Assembly (NCBI GenBank): GCA_025360455.1
Contig: JANYCF010000180.1
Location: forward strand, 1 to 32,923
From: Opitutaceae bacterium
GTDB lineage: Bacteria; Verrucomicrobiota; Verrucomicrobiia; Opitutales; Opitutaceae
Direction: 5' to 3'
Length of the DNA: 32,923 bases
The notes under the pieces were generated by a model that was given only the letters and a program-made list of their open reading frames with translations, did no database searches and was not told where the DNA came from. Below, piece by piece: positions 16,478-26,098 of this stretch (position 1 is the first letter of the stretch; every line of letters begins with the position of its first letter). The translations under genes were made by a program, and so were the position numbers.

Positions 16478-17763
16478 TGCTTGTCAGCTTGGTTATTTTA
16501 GCGGCCTCCCTCGTGGTCGCCCTCCGACTGCTTTGGAAACAACACCGTCGGCTGACCACTTTGCACGAGGCGATCAAAGCCGGTCAGGTCCACTTGAATA
16601 GTGAAGAGGGCTCTGATCTGCTGCCTGTTTGGCGACCATTGATTGCCTCAGTCAACGCCCTGATCGTCGAAAATAATCGGCTCGCGCTCCAGAGTACCGA
16701 CAAACTCACCCAACTCGAAGCCACGCTTGGTAATCTGCGCGAAGCCGTACTGGTCGTAGACGAGGCCAACTACATTCATCTCGCGAACCGCGCCTTGCGG
16801 GACATTTTCCCCTCGGCGCGTAACCTGGTCAATCTCCGCCTCGAACTCATCATTCGCAGTGCTTCCTTTCTCGAGTTCGTGAAAAACACCCGGGGCGGGC
16901 AGGTCCTCCCGCGCCAAGAATTCGAAATTACCGAGGGACAAACCGTCCATTGCATTGAAGTTTCCGGTGCACCCATTCCTTCGCCCGACGGCAAATCTCA
17001 ATGGGCACTCTTCGTTATCCATGACATGACGCAGCAGCGAAAACTTGAGCGTCTACGCCGCGACTTTGTCGCCAATGCCTCCCACGAACTGCGCACGCCT
17101 CTCAGCATGATCAAGGGCTACGTCGAGACTCTCGTCGATGGTCATGAAACGATGCCCACTGAAGAGCGCGATCGATTTCTCCAGACCATTCACCGGCACA
17201 GCAATCGACTCCATGATATCATCGAAGACTTGTTGATTATCTCCCGACTCGAATCGGCCACTCCCGGGATAAATTTCGAACCCATTGAGCTCGCAAATTT
17301 ACTCGAAGCCCTGGGTGACGAATATCGCCGTCGGCCCAATGCCCAAGATCATATCATCACAGTCACAGCTGCACCTGCCGTCGGGATTATTCACGCCGAC
17401 CCCGTGAAACTCTCCCAAGTTTTCAGCAATCTCATTGATAACGCGCTGAAATATACGCCCAAGAGCTCGCGCATTGAGTTACTCGCTCATGTTTTAGATT
17501 CAGGTGATATCGAGGCTGCGGTACGCGATAGCGGTCCAGGCATTCCTGCGGATGATTTGCCCCATATTTTTGAGCGGTTCTATCGGGTCGATAAAGGTCG
17601 TTCCCGCGAAACCGGCGGCACCGGCCTCGGGCTAAGTATCGTGAAACACATCGTGCAACTCCACGGCGGTCGTGTGTGGGCCGAAAGCGAAATAGGGCAG
17701 GGTACCTCGATCATCCTGCGTCTCCCTCGGAATAATCCTGCCGATCACGCCCGCTCGGCTTGA
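16474..17763 (+). CDS. phoR: PhoR-like sensor histidine kinase
   Basis: 429 residues. One N-terminal membrane helix (VSLVILAASLVVALRLLW), a short linker, a PAS-like domain (about 80-190), HisKA with H204 in DFVANASHELRTPLSMIKGY, and HATPase (SNLIDNALKYT, DSGPGIP, HIFERFYRVDKGRSRETGG, TGLGLSIVKHIV). This matches PhoR-type kinases with a single anchor and no periplasmic sensor. The start is ATGATG overlapping the upstream stop. Input signal not visible from the sequence; phosphate control is inferred by family resemblance only. Confidence 0.85.
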   Translation: MMLVSLVILAASLVVALRLLWKQHRRLTTLHEAIKAGQVHLNSEEGSDLLPVWRPLIASVNALIVENNRLALQSTDKLTQLEATLGNLREAVLVVDEANYIHLANRALRDIFPSARNLVNLRLELIIRSASFLEFVKNTRGGQVLPRQEFEITEGQTVHCIEVSGAPIPSPDGKSQWALFVIHDMTQQRKLERLRRDFVANASHELRTPLSMIKGYVETLVDGHETMPTEERDRFLQTIHRHSNRLHDIIEDLLIISRLESATPGINFEPIELANLLEALGDEYRRRPNAQDHIITVTAAPAVGIIHADPVKLSQVFSNLIDNALKYTPKSSRIELLAHVLDSGDIEAAVRDSGPGIPADDLPHIFERFYRVDKGRSRETGGTGLGLSIVKHIVQLHGGRVWAESEIGQGTSIILRLPRNNPADHARSA

Positions 17764-17805
17764 TTTTGCACTCCACCTTGACGCTTCGGGCTTGCACGGT
17801 CCGCG

Positions 17806-18486
17806 TTGCTCACCCCAGAAAACTGCGTGGTCTATCAACCCGAATTTCTCGCCACCATCGCCCAGCGTCGCGCCCACCTGCGCGTGGAAGTATCCGCCCT
17901 GCTTCCTTCACCCCAACCCATCGTGTGGGAAATCGGCTGCGGCCATGGTCACTTTCTGGTCCGATATGCCGAGCTGTTCCCCGCTAAATTTTGCGTCGGG
18001 GTAGATCTCATCCTCGACCGGCTAGAACGCAGCGACCGCAAACGCGACCGAGCTCAACTCGATAACTGTCATTTCATCCGTGCTGAAGCCCGCGAATTCC
18101 TCCTTTCCCTTTCAGCCGGTATCACCTTCGAAGAAATTTGGGTGCTCTTTCCCGATCCTTGGCCCAAAGCCCGACACAATAAAAATCGTCTCCTGAAGAC
18201 CGAGTTTTTTGAAGCCATCGCCGGTCGAGCAGGGGAGGGTGCTCGCTTCTATTTTCGCACCGATCACCTTGAGTATTTCGCTGAGGTTGAATCAATTGTA
18301 GCAAATCTAAAAACTTGGCGCCGAGATCCCGCCGCCCCATGGCTATTGGAACAAGAAACGGTTTTCCAAGCTCGGGCACCCGAATACTACTCGCTCGTTC
18401 TCGTCAGAACATCAGATCCAGCCAGAAAAGTAGAACTAGTTGCCCCAGGGCTGCCGCCCCCAACAACACCCACGTTGCCTGCATAA
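17806..18486 (+). CDS. trmB: tRNA (guanine-N7)-methyltransferase TrmB
   Basis: 226 residues from TTG 17806 (GTG 17827 also possible). SAM-dependent enzyme that makes m7G46 in the tRNA variable loop. Seen: SAM-binding WEIGCGHGHFLVRYA, FCVGVDLILDR (acidic end of the second strand), and the diagnostic EEIWVLFPDPWPKARHNKNR (substrate-binding loop with the FPDPWPK signature), then FYFRTDHLEYF. Most family members end near YSLVLVR; here about 25 extra residues rich in Pro and Thr follow, exactly where an oppositely oriented small ORF overlaps. It starts 42 bases after the phoR stop. Confidence 0.93.
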   Translation: MLTPENCVVYQPEFLATIAQRRAHLRVEVSALLPSPQPIVWEIGCGHGHFLVRYAELFPAKFCVGVDLILDRLERSDRKRDRAQLDNCHFIRAEAREFLLSLSAGITFEEIWVLFPDPWPKARHNKNRLLKTEFFEAIAGRAGEGARFYFRTDHLEYFAEVESIVANLKTWRRDPAAPWLLEQETVFQARAPEYYSLVLVRTSDPARKVELVAPGLPPPTTPTLPA

Positions 18487-18571
18487 ACGGATCGCGCGCC
18501 AGTTTGCGCTCACCGTTGGGATAGCGCGGTTGGGGGGTTCGTTCGAAAATTTCCCGAGTAGACGACTCCAT
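18404..18571 (-). CDS. Small single-span membrane protein overlapping trmB in antisense
   Basis: 55 residues starting MESSTREIFERTPQPRYPNG, then a basic stretch (ERKLARDPFMQ) and one long hydrophobic helix (ATWVLLGAAALGQLVLLFW). A clean ATG, a polar N-terminus, a basic flank and a single helix look like a real small membrane protein, not a random frame. Its last 83 bases run antisense to the end of trmB, whose Pro/Thr-rich tail is non-conserved and could be the by-product of keeping this frame. No family recognised. It lies between trmB and the atp operon, where atpI is often found, but it is on the other strand and too short for AtpI. Confidence 0.5.
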   Translation of the reverse strand: MESSTREIFERTPQPRYPNGERKLARDPFMQATWVLLGAAALGQLVLLFWLDLMF

Positions 18572-18599
18572 GCTTTCCAAATGGCTAGTCCACCAACTT

Positions 18600-18629
18600 A
18601 AGACAAGACTTCGCCTCTCAATATATAAT
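18600..18629 (+). promoter_or_regulatory. Candidate promoter P1 of the atp operon
   Basis: A perfect TATAAT at 18624-18629 has an 18-base spacer to aagaca (18600-18605), which keeps the GACA part of the -35 consensus. It would give a leader of about 130 bases before atpB. The AT-rich stretch stands out in its surroundings. Confidence 0.45.
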
Positions 18630-18699
18630 AAGGCAGACCGGGGGTTTTAGCTTTCGTAGCTTATTACACCTCGGTCGGCTGGTTTTTTGATTTCAGGGG

Positions 18700-18729
18700 T
18701 TGACGCAACGCCGCTCAAAAACCTACCTA
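18700..18729 (+). promoter_or_regulatory. Candidate promoter P2 of the atp operon
   Basis: TTGACG (18700-18705) and TACCTA (18724-18729) with an 18-base spacer, about 35 bases before atpB. The -35 is near consensus and the -10 weaker. It could act with or instead of P1. Confidence 0.4.
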
Positions 18730-18763
18730 AACACCCCCTAACACTAGGTGACTCGCCGCAACC

Positions 18764-19633
18764 ATGCTGTCCTTCAAAAAAACTCTCGGTCTCCTTTCCG
18801 CACTCAACGCTGCGACGCTGATGCATGCCAGTGAAGGCGTCGCTCCGGCAGCAGCAAAATTGGTGGATTTCGGCAATGGCTGGGCCATCACCAACAGTAT
18901 GGCGACAGGTTGGGTGGTCTCTTCTCTTTTGATCGGCTTGATCTTACTAGCCGTTCGCAAGCCACAATTGCTTCCGACGAAAGCCCAGTCAGTTTTTGAA
19001 TCCATATTGGAGTCATTACATAACCTTTTTGAACCGATCGTTGGCAAAAAAGCGTTCCCTGCGGTTTTCCCTCTGCTTGTCACATTTTTTATCTTCATTC
19101 TTGTGCATAACTGGATGGGCCTGCTACCCGGTGTCGGAACAATCGGCTGGGGCCATTATGATGTTGAAGGTGAGTTTCACCTGACCAGTCCGTGGATTCG
19201 CCCTTTCAATTCCGATTTCAACGGTACCATTGCACTCGCGGCTATTTCTTTTGTCGCTTGGTTGATCATAATTTTCAAGTATGCGGGACCCAAAGTTATT
19301 CTCTGGGATTTATTTGGAAATAAAGCCGACAGAGCAGAAACCCCAGGTTGGCTCTATCCGATCCTCTCGTTGATATTCATTGCCGTTGGTGGCATTGAAA
19401 TTCTTTCGATTTGTATTCGCCCGATCACGTTGTCCGTTCGTTTATTCGGTAATGTGTTTGGCGGCGAAAACTTGCTCCATGGAATGAACGGCCCTTTCCT
19501 CTTCATCTTCTACTTCATGGAGGCGCTCGTGGGTCTCATCCAAGCGCTCGTTTTTACCCTACTTTCCTCGGTTTATATCGGCCTCATCTGTAATCACGGT
19601 GATGATCACGACCACGCCGATACCCACCACTGA
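18764..19633 (+). CDS. atpB: ATP synthase Fo subunit a
   Basis: 289 residues. Forms the half-channels through which protons reach the c ring. The essential Arg is R226 in LSVRLFGNVFGGE; helices around LVTFFIFILVHNWMGLLPG and LIQALVFTLLSSVYIGLI are typical. The N-terminus carries a short basic-hydrophobic leader (FKKTLGLLSALNAATLMHA) that resembles a signal peptide, and a polar segment before the first core helix. The C-terminus is unusually His/Asp-rich (NHGDDHDHADTHH), which could bind metal ions. It is the first gene of the operon; no atpI precedes it. The start ATG has a C/A-rich leader and no SD. Confidence 0.96.
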   Translation: MLSFKKTLGLLSALNAATLMHASEGVAPAAAKLVDFGNGWAITNSMATGWVVSSLLIGLILLAVRKPQLLPTKAQSVFESILESLHNLFEPIVGKKAFPAVFPLLVTFFIFILVHNWMGLLPGVGTIGWGHYDVEGEFHLTSPWIRPFNSDFNGTIALAAISFVAWLIIIFKYAGPKVILWDLFGNKADRAETPGWLYPILSLIFIAVGGIEILSICIRPITLSVRLFGNVFGGENLLHGMNGPFLFIFYFMEALVGLIQALVFTLLSSVYIGLICNHGDDHDHADTHH

Positions 19634-19704
19634 CCAATTTACCACCGGGAGCGTGCTTCGCGTGCGCACGGTGGCAACTGCAACCAAACTAAACATCCAC
19701 TAAT

Positions 19705-19923
19705 ATGTCCCACCTCATCCTCGCTGAAATTTCTGGCAACATAGCCAGTGCCTTCGGTCTCCTCGGTGCCGGTCTCGGCGTCGGTCTCATCGGCCAGAAA
19801 GCCGCTGAAGCTGTCGGCCGTAATCCTGGCGCAGCTACCAAGATCCTTGTCCAAGCCATCATCGGTATGGCACTCGCCGAAGGTCTCGGCATTCTCGCAT
19901 TGTTCTTCGCAAAAGTCGCTTAA
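19705..19923 (+). CDS. atpE: ATP synthase Fo subunit c
   Basis: 72 residues, two membrane helices in a hairpin. Helix 1 holds the glycine ladder GAGLGVGLIG; the polar loop is GRNPGAA; helix 2 carries the ion-binding Glu (E59) in IIGMALAEGLGILALFF. The Gln of helix 1 and the Ser/Thr after the Glu that bind Na+ in sodium c rings are absent (Val and Gly instead), so proton coupling is likely. N-terminus is short (MSHLILAEI). Spaced 71 bases after atpB. Confidence 0.96.
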   Translation: MSHLILAEISGNIASAFGLLGAGLGVGLIGQKAAEAVGRNPGAATKILVQAIIGMALAEGLGILALFFAKVA

Positions 19924-19981
19924 TCCATTTGTCAACCGGCGGCCTGAGTCTCATCTCTAAGCCGCCATTCCCTTTCCCGTT

Positions 19982-20536
19982 ATGTTTCCACTGTTCTTGG
20001 CTGTCACAGAAGCGGCTTCACATGCCGCCACAGATGAAGGCATCATTCCCAAGTTTGGTATCGAACTAAAATTGGTCCTGTGGCAGGTCTTCGCTTTCCT
20101 TGTTCTTTTCGGCGTCCTCTACAAGTTCGGCATCAAGCCCACCATCGCCACGATGGAAGTGCGCAACCGGAAAATCGCTGACGGCCTGAAACACGCCGAA
20201 GAAACCCAGGTTCGTCTCACCGCCGCCGCACAGGAAAGCGCCCAGATCGTCCGCAACGCTTCCGTCGAAGCCCAGAAGATCGTCGATGAGGCCCGCAAGA
20301 TCGCCAAAGAATTTGCTGAAAAACAGCAGGCTGAAGCCGTCGCGCGTTCCGCCGACACCCTCGCCAAAGCCCAGCAGGCCATCGAACTCGAGCACAAGAA
20401 AATGCTCGATCTGGCCCGCACCGAAATCGCCCGCCTCGTCGTGACGACCACCGAGCGCGTCCTCGCCAAGAAACTCACCGACGCGGATCGCGCTTCCTAC
20501 AACGAAGCCGCCGCGAAAGAGCTTTCAGCTCTTTGA
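19982..20536 (+). CDS. atpF: ATP synthase Fo subunit b
   Basis: 184 residues. Peripheral stalk subunit: one N-terminal membrane helix (about 30-50, VLWQVFAFLVLFGVLYKFGI) followed by a long Ala/Glu/Lys-rich helix that should form the right-handed coiled-coil dimer, ending in VTTTERVLAKKLTDADR for delta contact. Unusually, about 25 polar residues precede the membrane helix. Its last codons and stop lie in a perfect 7-bp stem (20516-20522 with 20528-20534), which may affect coupling or transcript processing before atpH. Confidence 0.95.
   Translation: MFPLFLAVTEAASHAATDEGIIPKFGIELKLVLWQVFAFLVLFGVLYKFGIKPTIATMEVRNRKIADGLKHAEETQVRLTAAAQESAQIVRNASVEAQKIVDEARKIAKEFAEKQQAEAVARSADTLAKAQQAIELEHKKMLDLARTEIARLVVTTTERVLAKKLTDADRASYNEAAAKELSAL
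20516..20534 (+). repeat. Stem-loop at the atpF stop codon
   Basis: Arms aaagagc and gctcttt pair perfectly with a 5-base loop; the second arm ends on the first base of the TGA. No T-run follows, so it is probably not a terminator. It may protect or tune the transcript between the Fo and F1 genes. Confidence 0.35.
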
Positions 20537-20595
20537 AAGACTCAAAAAACAAAAAGCTAAAAGACTGAACATCCACCCAATCCACCATCACGAAG

Positions 20596-20615
20596 TTTCA
20601 GCCCTTCAGTACTTC
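20596..20615 (+). repeat. Pyrimidine-rich TTCAG repeat, copy before atpH
   Basis: The sequence tttcagcccttcagt matches the atpD and atpC leader copies at 14 of 15 positions. A second partial unit (ttcagcctttttcctccc) runs to the ATG. Upstream in the same spacer, agctaaaagactgaa (20555-20569) matches the left arm of the atpD-atpC hairpin at 13 of 15 positions. Confidence 0.6.
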
Positions 20616-20638
20616 TCTCCTTCAGCCTTTTTCCTCCC

Positions 20639-21025
20639 ATGGCCGCCGATAAAAAAACCAAGCTCCTCGCCCGACAGCTGTTCAAGCTGAGCCTCGCCAA
20701 TGGCCAGGTCTCCGCGGATCTGGTTTCCGGCGTGCTTGGTTGGGTCAACAAACATTCGCCGCGTCATCCGATCGCGCTGCTGCAGCTTTATCAGCGCCTG
20801 ATCAGCACCGAACTCGCCCAGTCGAATGCCGTCGTCGGCCACGCCGGTCCTTTGGCTGCCGGCGTAATCGCTCAGATCGAGCAGGCCCTGACTAAAAAAT
20901 ATCACCGGCCCATTACCGCCACCGCTACGCCTGATGCCACGCTTCTCGCCGGCATTCGCGTCCGGATAGGCGACGATGTCTACGAATCCTCCGTCGCCAA
21001 CCAGCTGGCTTCACTTTCCGTCTAA
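20639..21025 (+). CDS. atpH: ATP synthase F1 subunit delta (short form)
   Basis: 128 residues, against about 175-185 in most bacteria. Delta links the b dimer to the top of the alpha-beta ring. The C-terminal domain is recognisable: IEQALTKKYHRPITATATPD followed by TLLAGIRVRIGDDVYESSVA. The N-terminal helical bundle is reduced: a first helix (KLLARQLFKLSLANG) leads quickly to a segment resembling helices 5-6 (LLQLYQRLISTELAQS), so about 50 residues of the middle are missing. There is no frameshift evidence, and position in the operon supports the identity. Reduced contact with the alpha N-termini is the likely consequence. Confidence 0.88.
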   Translation: MAADKKTKLLARQLFKLSLANGQVSADLVSGVLGWVNKHSPRHPIALLQLYQRLISTELAQSNAVVGHAGPLAAGVIAQIEQALTKKYHRPITATATPDATLLAGIRVRIGDDVYESSVANQLASLSV

Positions 21026-21061
21026 CTCCGTATCCTTTTCCCTAACCCGCGCCCCTCCGTC

Positions 21062-22591
<1,530 letters not shown>

Positions 22592-22633
22592 TCCGCTGGC
22601 TAACTAGATTCTCAACCCAGCCTTTCCTGACCC

Positions 22634-23506
22634 ATGGCTTCACTCCGCGACATCCGCCGACGCATCAAGTCGGTCAAAAACACCCGCCAGATCACGAAGG
22701 CGATGGAGTTGGTTGCGGCTTCGAAAATGAAGAAGGCGCAGCAGGCCGCGGTGGCCGGTCGTGCCTACGCGCAGCTCATGGCCGATATGCTGGCTGCTCT
22801 CGCCGGTCGCGTGGATGAAAATCAGCATCCCTTCCTGGTCAAACGTGAGATCAAAACTCGCGGCATCTTGCTCGTGACCTCGGACAAAGGTCTCTGTGGT
22901 CCGCTCAACAGCAATCTTTTCAAGCTCGTCACCGAGATCAAGACCCCGACCAAATTCGTCGCCATCGGCCGCAAGGGAATTCAATTCCTCGCCCGCACTC
23001 GACGCGATGTCGTCGCCGATTTCAGCGTGAACGACAAGGTGCCGTTCTCCGAGGTGAAGGTCGTGATCGAGTTCATGATCAAGATGTATCTCGAGGGAAC
23101 CATCGATACGATCGAGGTCATCTATCCGCATTTTAAAAATGTTCTCATCCAGGAGCCGACCGTTCGCCCGTTGCTTCCGCTCACGAGCCTGAATGATTTC
23201 GTCTCCCATCTCCGCGCCGAATCCGGTGGCGGCCACCAGGTGGATGATCGTGATATGCTTTTCGAGCCCGACGCGAATACCGTGCTCGAAGCGTTGCTTT
23301 CTTTCTACGTCAACCGCTGCGTCTACCAGCTGATTTTGAATGCGAAAGCTTCCGAACACAGCTCCCGCATGGTGGCCATGAAGACTGCGAAGGACAACGC
23401 CACGAAACTGATCGGCGAACTTTCTCTCGAATACAACAAGGCGCGTCAGGCCGGCATCACCCAGGAAATCCTGGAAATCTCCGCCGCTTCGTACTCGTCG
23501 CAGTAA
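22634..23506 (+). CDS. atpG: ATP synthase F1 subunit gamma
   Basis: 290 residues. Central rotor shaft. The N-terminal helix MASLRDIRRRIKSVKNTRQI and KAMELVAASKMKKAQQA is highly conserved; the middle Rossmann-like part has LVTSDKGLCGPLNSNLFKL; the C-terminal helix has SEHSSRMVAMKTAKDNATKL and EYNKARQAGITQEILEI. No insertion of the photosynthetic redox-control type is present. Length is normal. The leader ends in a C/T-rich stretch (cctttcctgaccc) instead of an SD. Confidence 0.97.
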   Translation: MASLRDIRRRIKSVKNTRQITKAMELVAASKMKKAQQAAVAGRAYAQLMADMLAALAGRVDENQHPFLVKREIKTRGILLVTSDKGLCGPLNSNLFKLVTEIKTPTKFVAIGRKGIQFLARTRRDVVADFSVNDKVPFSEVKVVIEFMIKMYLEGTIDTIEVIYPHFKNVLIQEPTVRPLLPLTSLNDFVSHLRAESGGGHQVDDRDMLFEPDANTVLEALLSFYVNRCVYQLILNAKASEHSSRMVAMKTAKDNATKLIGELSLEYNKARQAGITQEILEISAASYSSQ

Positions 23507-24976
<1,470 letters not shown>

Positions 24977-24995
24977 TGGCTGAACAACTGAAAAG

Positions 24996-25062
24996 CTGAA
25001 GGACTGAAAGTCCCGAGGTCTTCAAAATTCTGCACCACTAATTCAGCCTTTCAGTCCTTCAG
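24996..25062. repeat. Perfect 15-bp inverted repeat between atpD and atpC
   Basis: Arms ctgaaggactgaaag (24996-25010) and ctttcagtccttcag (25048-25062) are perfectly complementary, with a 37-base loop. The right arm is the same TTCAGTCCTTCAG unit found before atpD and, with one change, atpH. As RNA it would form a strong hairpin 20 bases before the atpC start and could cause processing or reduce atpC translation, since epsilon is needed at one copy per enzyme. Confidence 0.7.
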
Positions 25063-25082
25063 TCATTTAGCCTTTCCTCCCG

Positions 25083-25490
25083 ATGTCACTCACACTGGAA
25101 ATTGTAACTCCCGAAGCCAAGGTATACTCGGATACTATCGATAGTGTCGTCATCCCGACGGTCGAGGGTGAAATCGGTGTTCTCCCGGGCCACATTCCGC
25201 TCCTCACCCAGGTCAGTGATGGCGAACTCCGCGTCTCCAAAGGTGGCGAGACCCTCATCCTCGCGGTCAGCGGCGGTTTCGCCGAGATCGACGGTGACAG
25301 CGTTCGCGTCCTCGCCGAGAACGCCATCACCGAGGAAAAGATCGACGAAAATGCCGTCGAACTCGCCATGAAGCGTGCCGAGCAGGAAATCAAAGAAGCC
25401 AAGCAGATGGATCCTCATGAGCTCGAGCACCTGCAAAATTTGGTGCGTTATTCCGGAGTTCAACTCGCCGTAAAACGCCGCCGCCGCTAA
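25083..25490 (+). CDS. atpC: ATP synthase F1 subunit epsilon
   Basis: 135 residues. The N-terminal beta-sandwich contains LTLEIVTPEAKVYSDTIDSV, GEIGVLPGHIPLLTQV and VSGGFAEIDGDSVRVLAENA; the C-terminal helical hairpin (about 90-130) can inhibit ATP hydrolysis in related enzymes. The end is very basic (KRRRR). Last gene of the operon, followed by a probable terminator at 25497-25537. The spacer before it holds the 15-bp inverted repeat. Confidence 0.95.
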   Translation: MSLTLEIVTPEAKVYSDTIDSVVIPTVEGEIGVLPGHIPLLTQVSDGELRVSKGGETLILAVSGGFAEIDGDSVRVLAENAITEEKIDENAVELAMKRAEQEIKEAKQMDPHELEHLQNLVRYSGVQLAVKRRRR

Positions 25491-25496
25491 ACTTTC

Positions 25497-25537
25497 GCCC
25501 TGAGTCTGACACCCAGTGTTTGACCCGGGGCTTTTTT
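25497..25537 (+). terminator. Probable terminator of the atp operon
   Basis: Outer gccc/gggc arms enclose a small acac/gtgt stem and are followed by six T residues (cttttttctg). The structure is imperfect, but it lies 7 bases after the atpC stop and before the feo genes. Confidence 0.45.
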
Positions 25538-25570
25538 CTGATTGGCTTCTGATACTCAGTCTCAACCGCA

Positions 25571-25825
25571 ATGAATTCGTCTCTCAAGAATCTTTCCCCG
25601 CTCTGCCAGCTCCCAGCTGGCGCCATGGGGCGCATTTGTGAGATACGGGGTGAAAGCGATTTTTGTCAGCGCATCCGCGAGATGGGATTCAGCGAGGCCG
25701 CCTTGGTCACAAAAATCTCCGGCAGTTCGACCAGCCTGTGCCAGATCAACGGCACCCGTCTCGCCCTTAGTCACGCCGCTGCGATGAATATCATCGTGGA
25801 GAAACTGCCCTCCACCGCCCGCTAA
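25571..25825 (+). CDS. feoA: FeoA-domain protein (first copy)
   Basis: 84 residues with an SH3-like FeoA fold: LCQLPAGAMGRICEIRGESD, then FCQRIREMGFSEAALVTKIS and CQINGTRLALSHAAAMNIIV. FeoA supports ferrous-iron transport by FeoB, probably by binding its cytoplasmic part. This copy has three to four Cys residues (near 12, 23, 32, 57), unlike the second copy, so it might sense iron or redox. It starts 80 bases after atpC; no clear Fur box is visible. Confidence 0.88.
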   Translation: MNSSLKNLSPLCQLPAGAMGRICEIRGESDFCQRIREMGFSEAALVTKISGSSTSLCQINGTRLALSHAAAMNIIVEKLPSTAR

Positions 25826-25861
25826 TTTTCTTAACCCTGCCCGCGCGCAGGCAGCCATCGC

Positions 25862-26095
25862 ATGTCCATCGACCAAAAACTCTCGCAGCTTGCCCTTGGC
25901 ACCTCGGCTCGCATTAAAGATTTTCCCAAAGCCGGCGCCGCTTTCCTCCGCCTGCGTGAAATGGGTCTGCTCCCGGGCACCGCCGTCACCTTTGTTCGCT
26001 CCGCTCCCCTGGGCGATCCGATTGAAATCAAAGTCCGTGGTTACCATCTCTCCCTCCGTCGCGAGGAAGCCGATCAAATCACCGTGGAAACCTGA
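25862..26095 (+). CDS. feoA: FeoA-domain protein (second copy)
   Basis: 77 residues, same fold: LSQLALGTSARIKDFPKAGA, FLRLREMGLLPGTAVTFVRS, GDPIEIKVRGYHLSLRREEA. No cysteines. It resembles the classic FeoA more closely than the first copy and stops 3 bases before feoB, so the two are coupled. Together the pair suggests two different FeoA partners for one FeoB. Confidence 0.92.
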   Translation: MSIDQKLSQLALGTSARIKDFPKAGAAFLRLREMGLLPGTAVTFVRSAPLGDPIEIKVRGYHLSLRREEADQITVET

Positions 26096-26098
26096 TCC

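Noticed and set aside
19705-19923. Sodium-type c ring
   Set aside because: Gln in helix 1 and Ser/Thr next to the Glu are missing, so proton use is more likely.
25491-25570. Fur box before feoA
   Set aside because: No match to the GATAATGATAATCATTATC pattern; only terminator-like structure seen.
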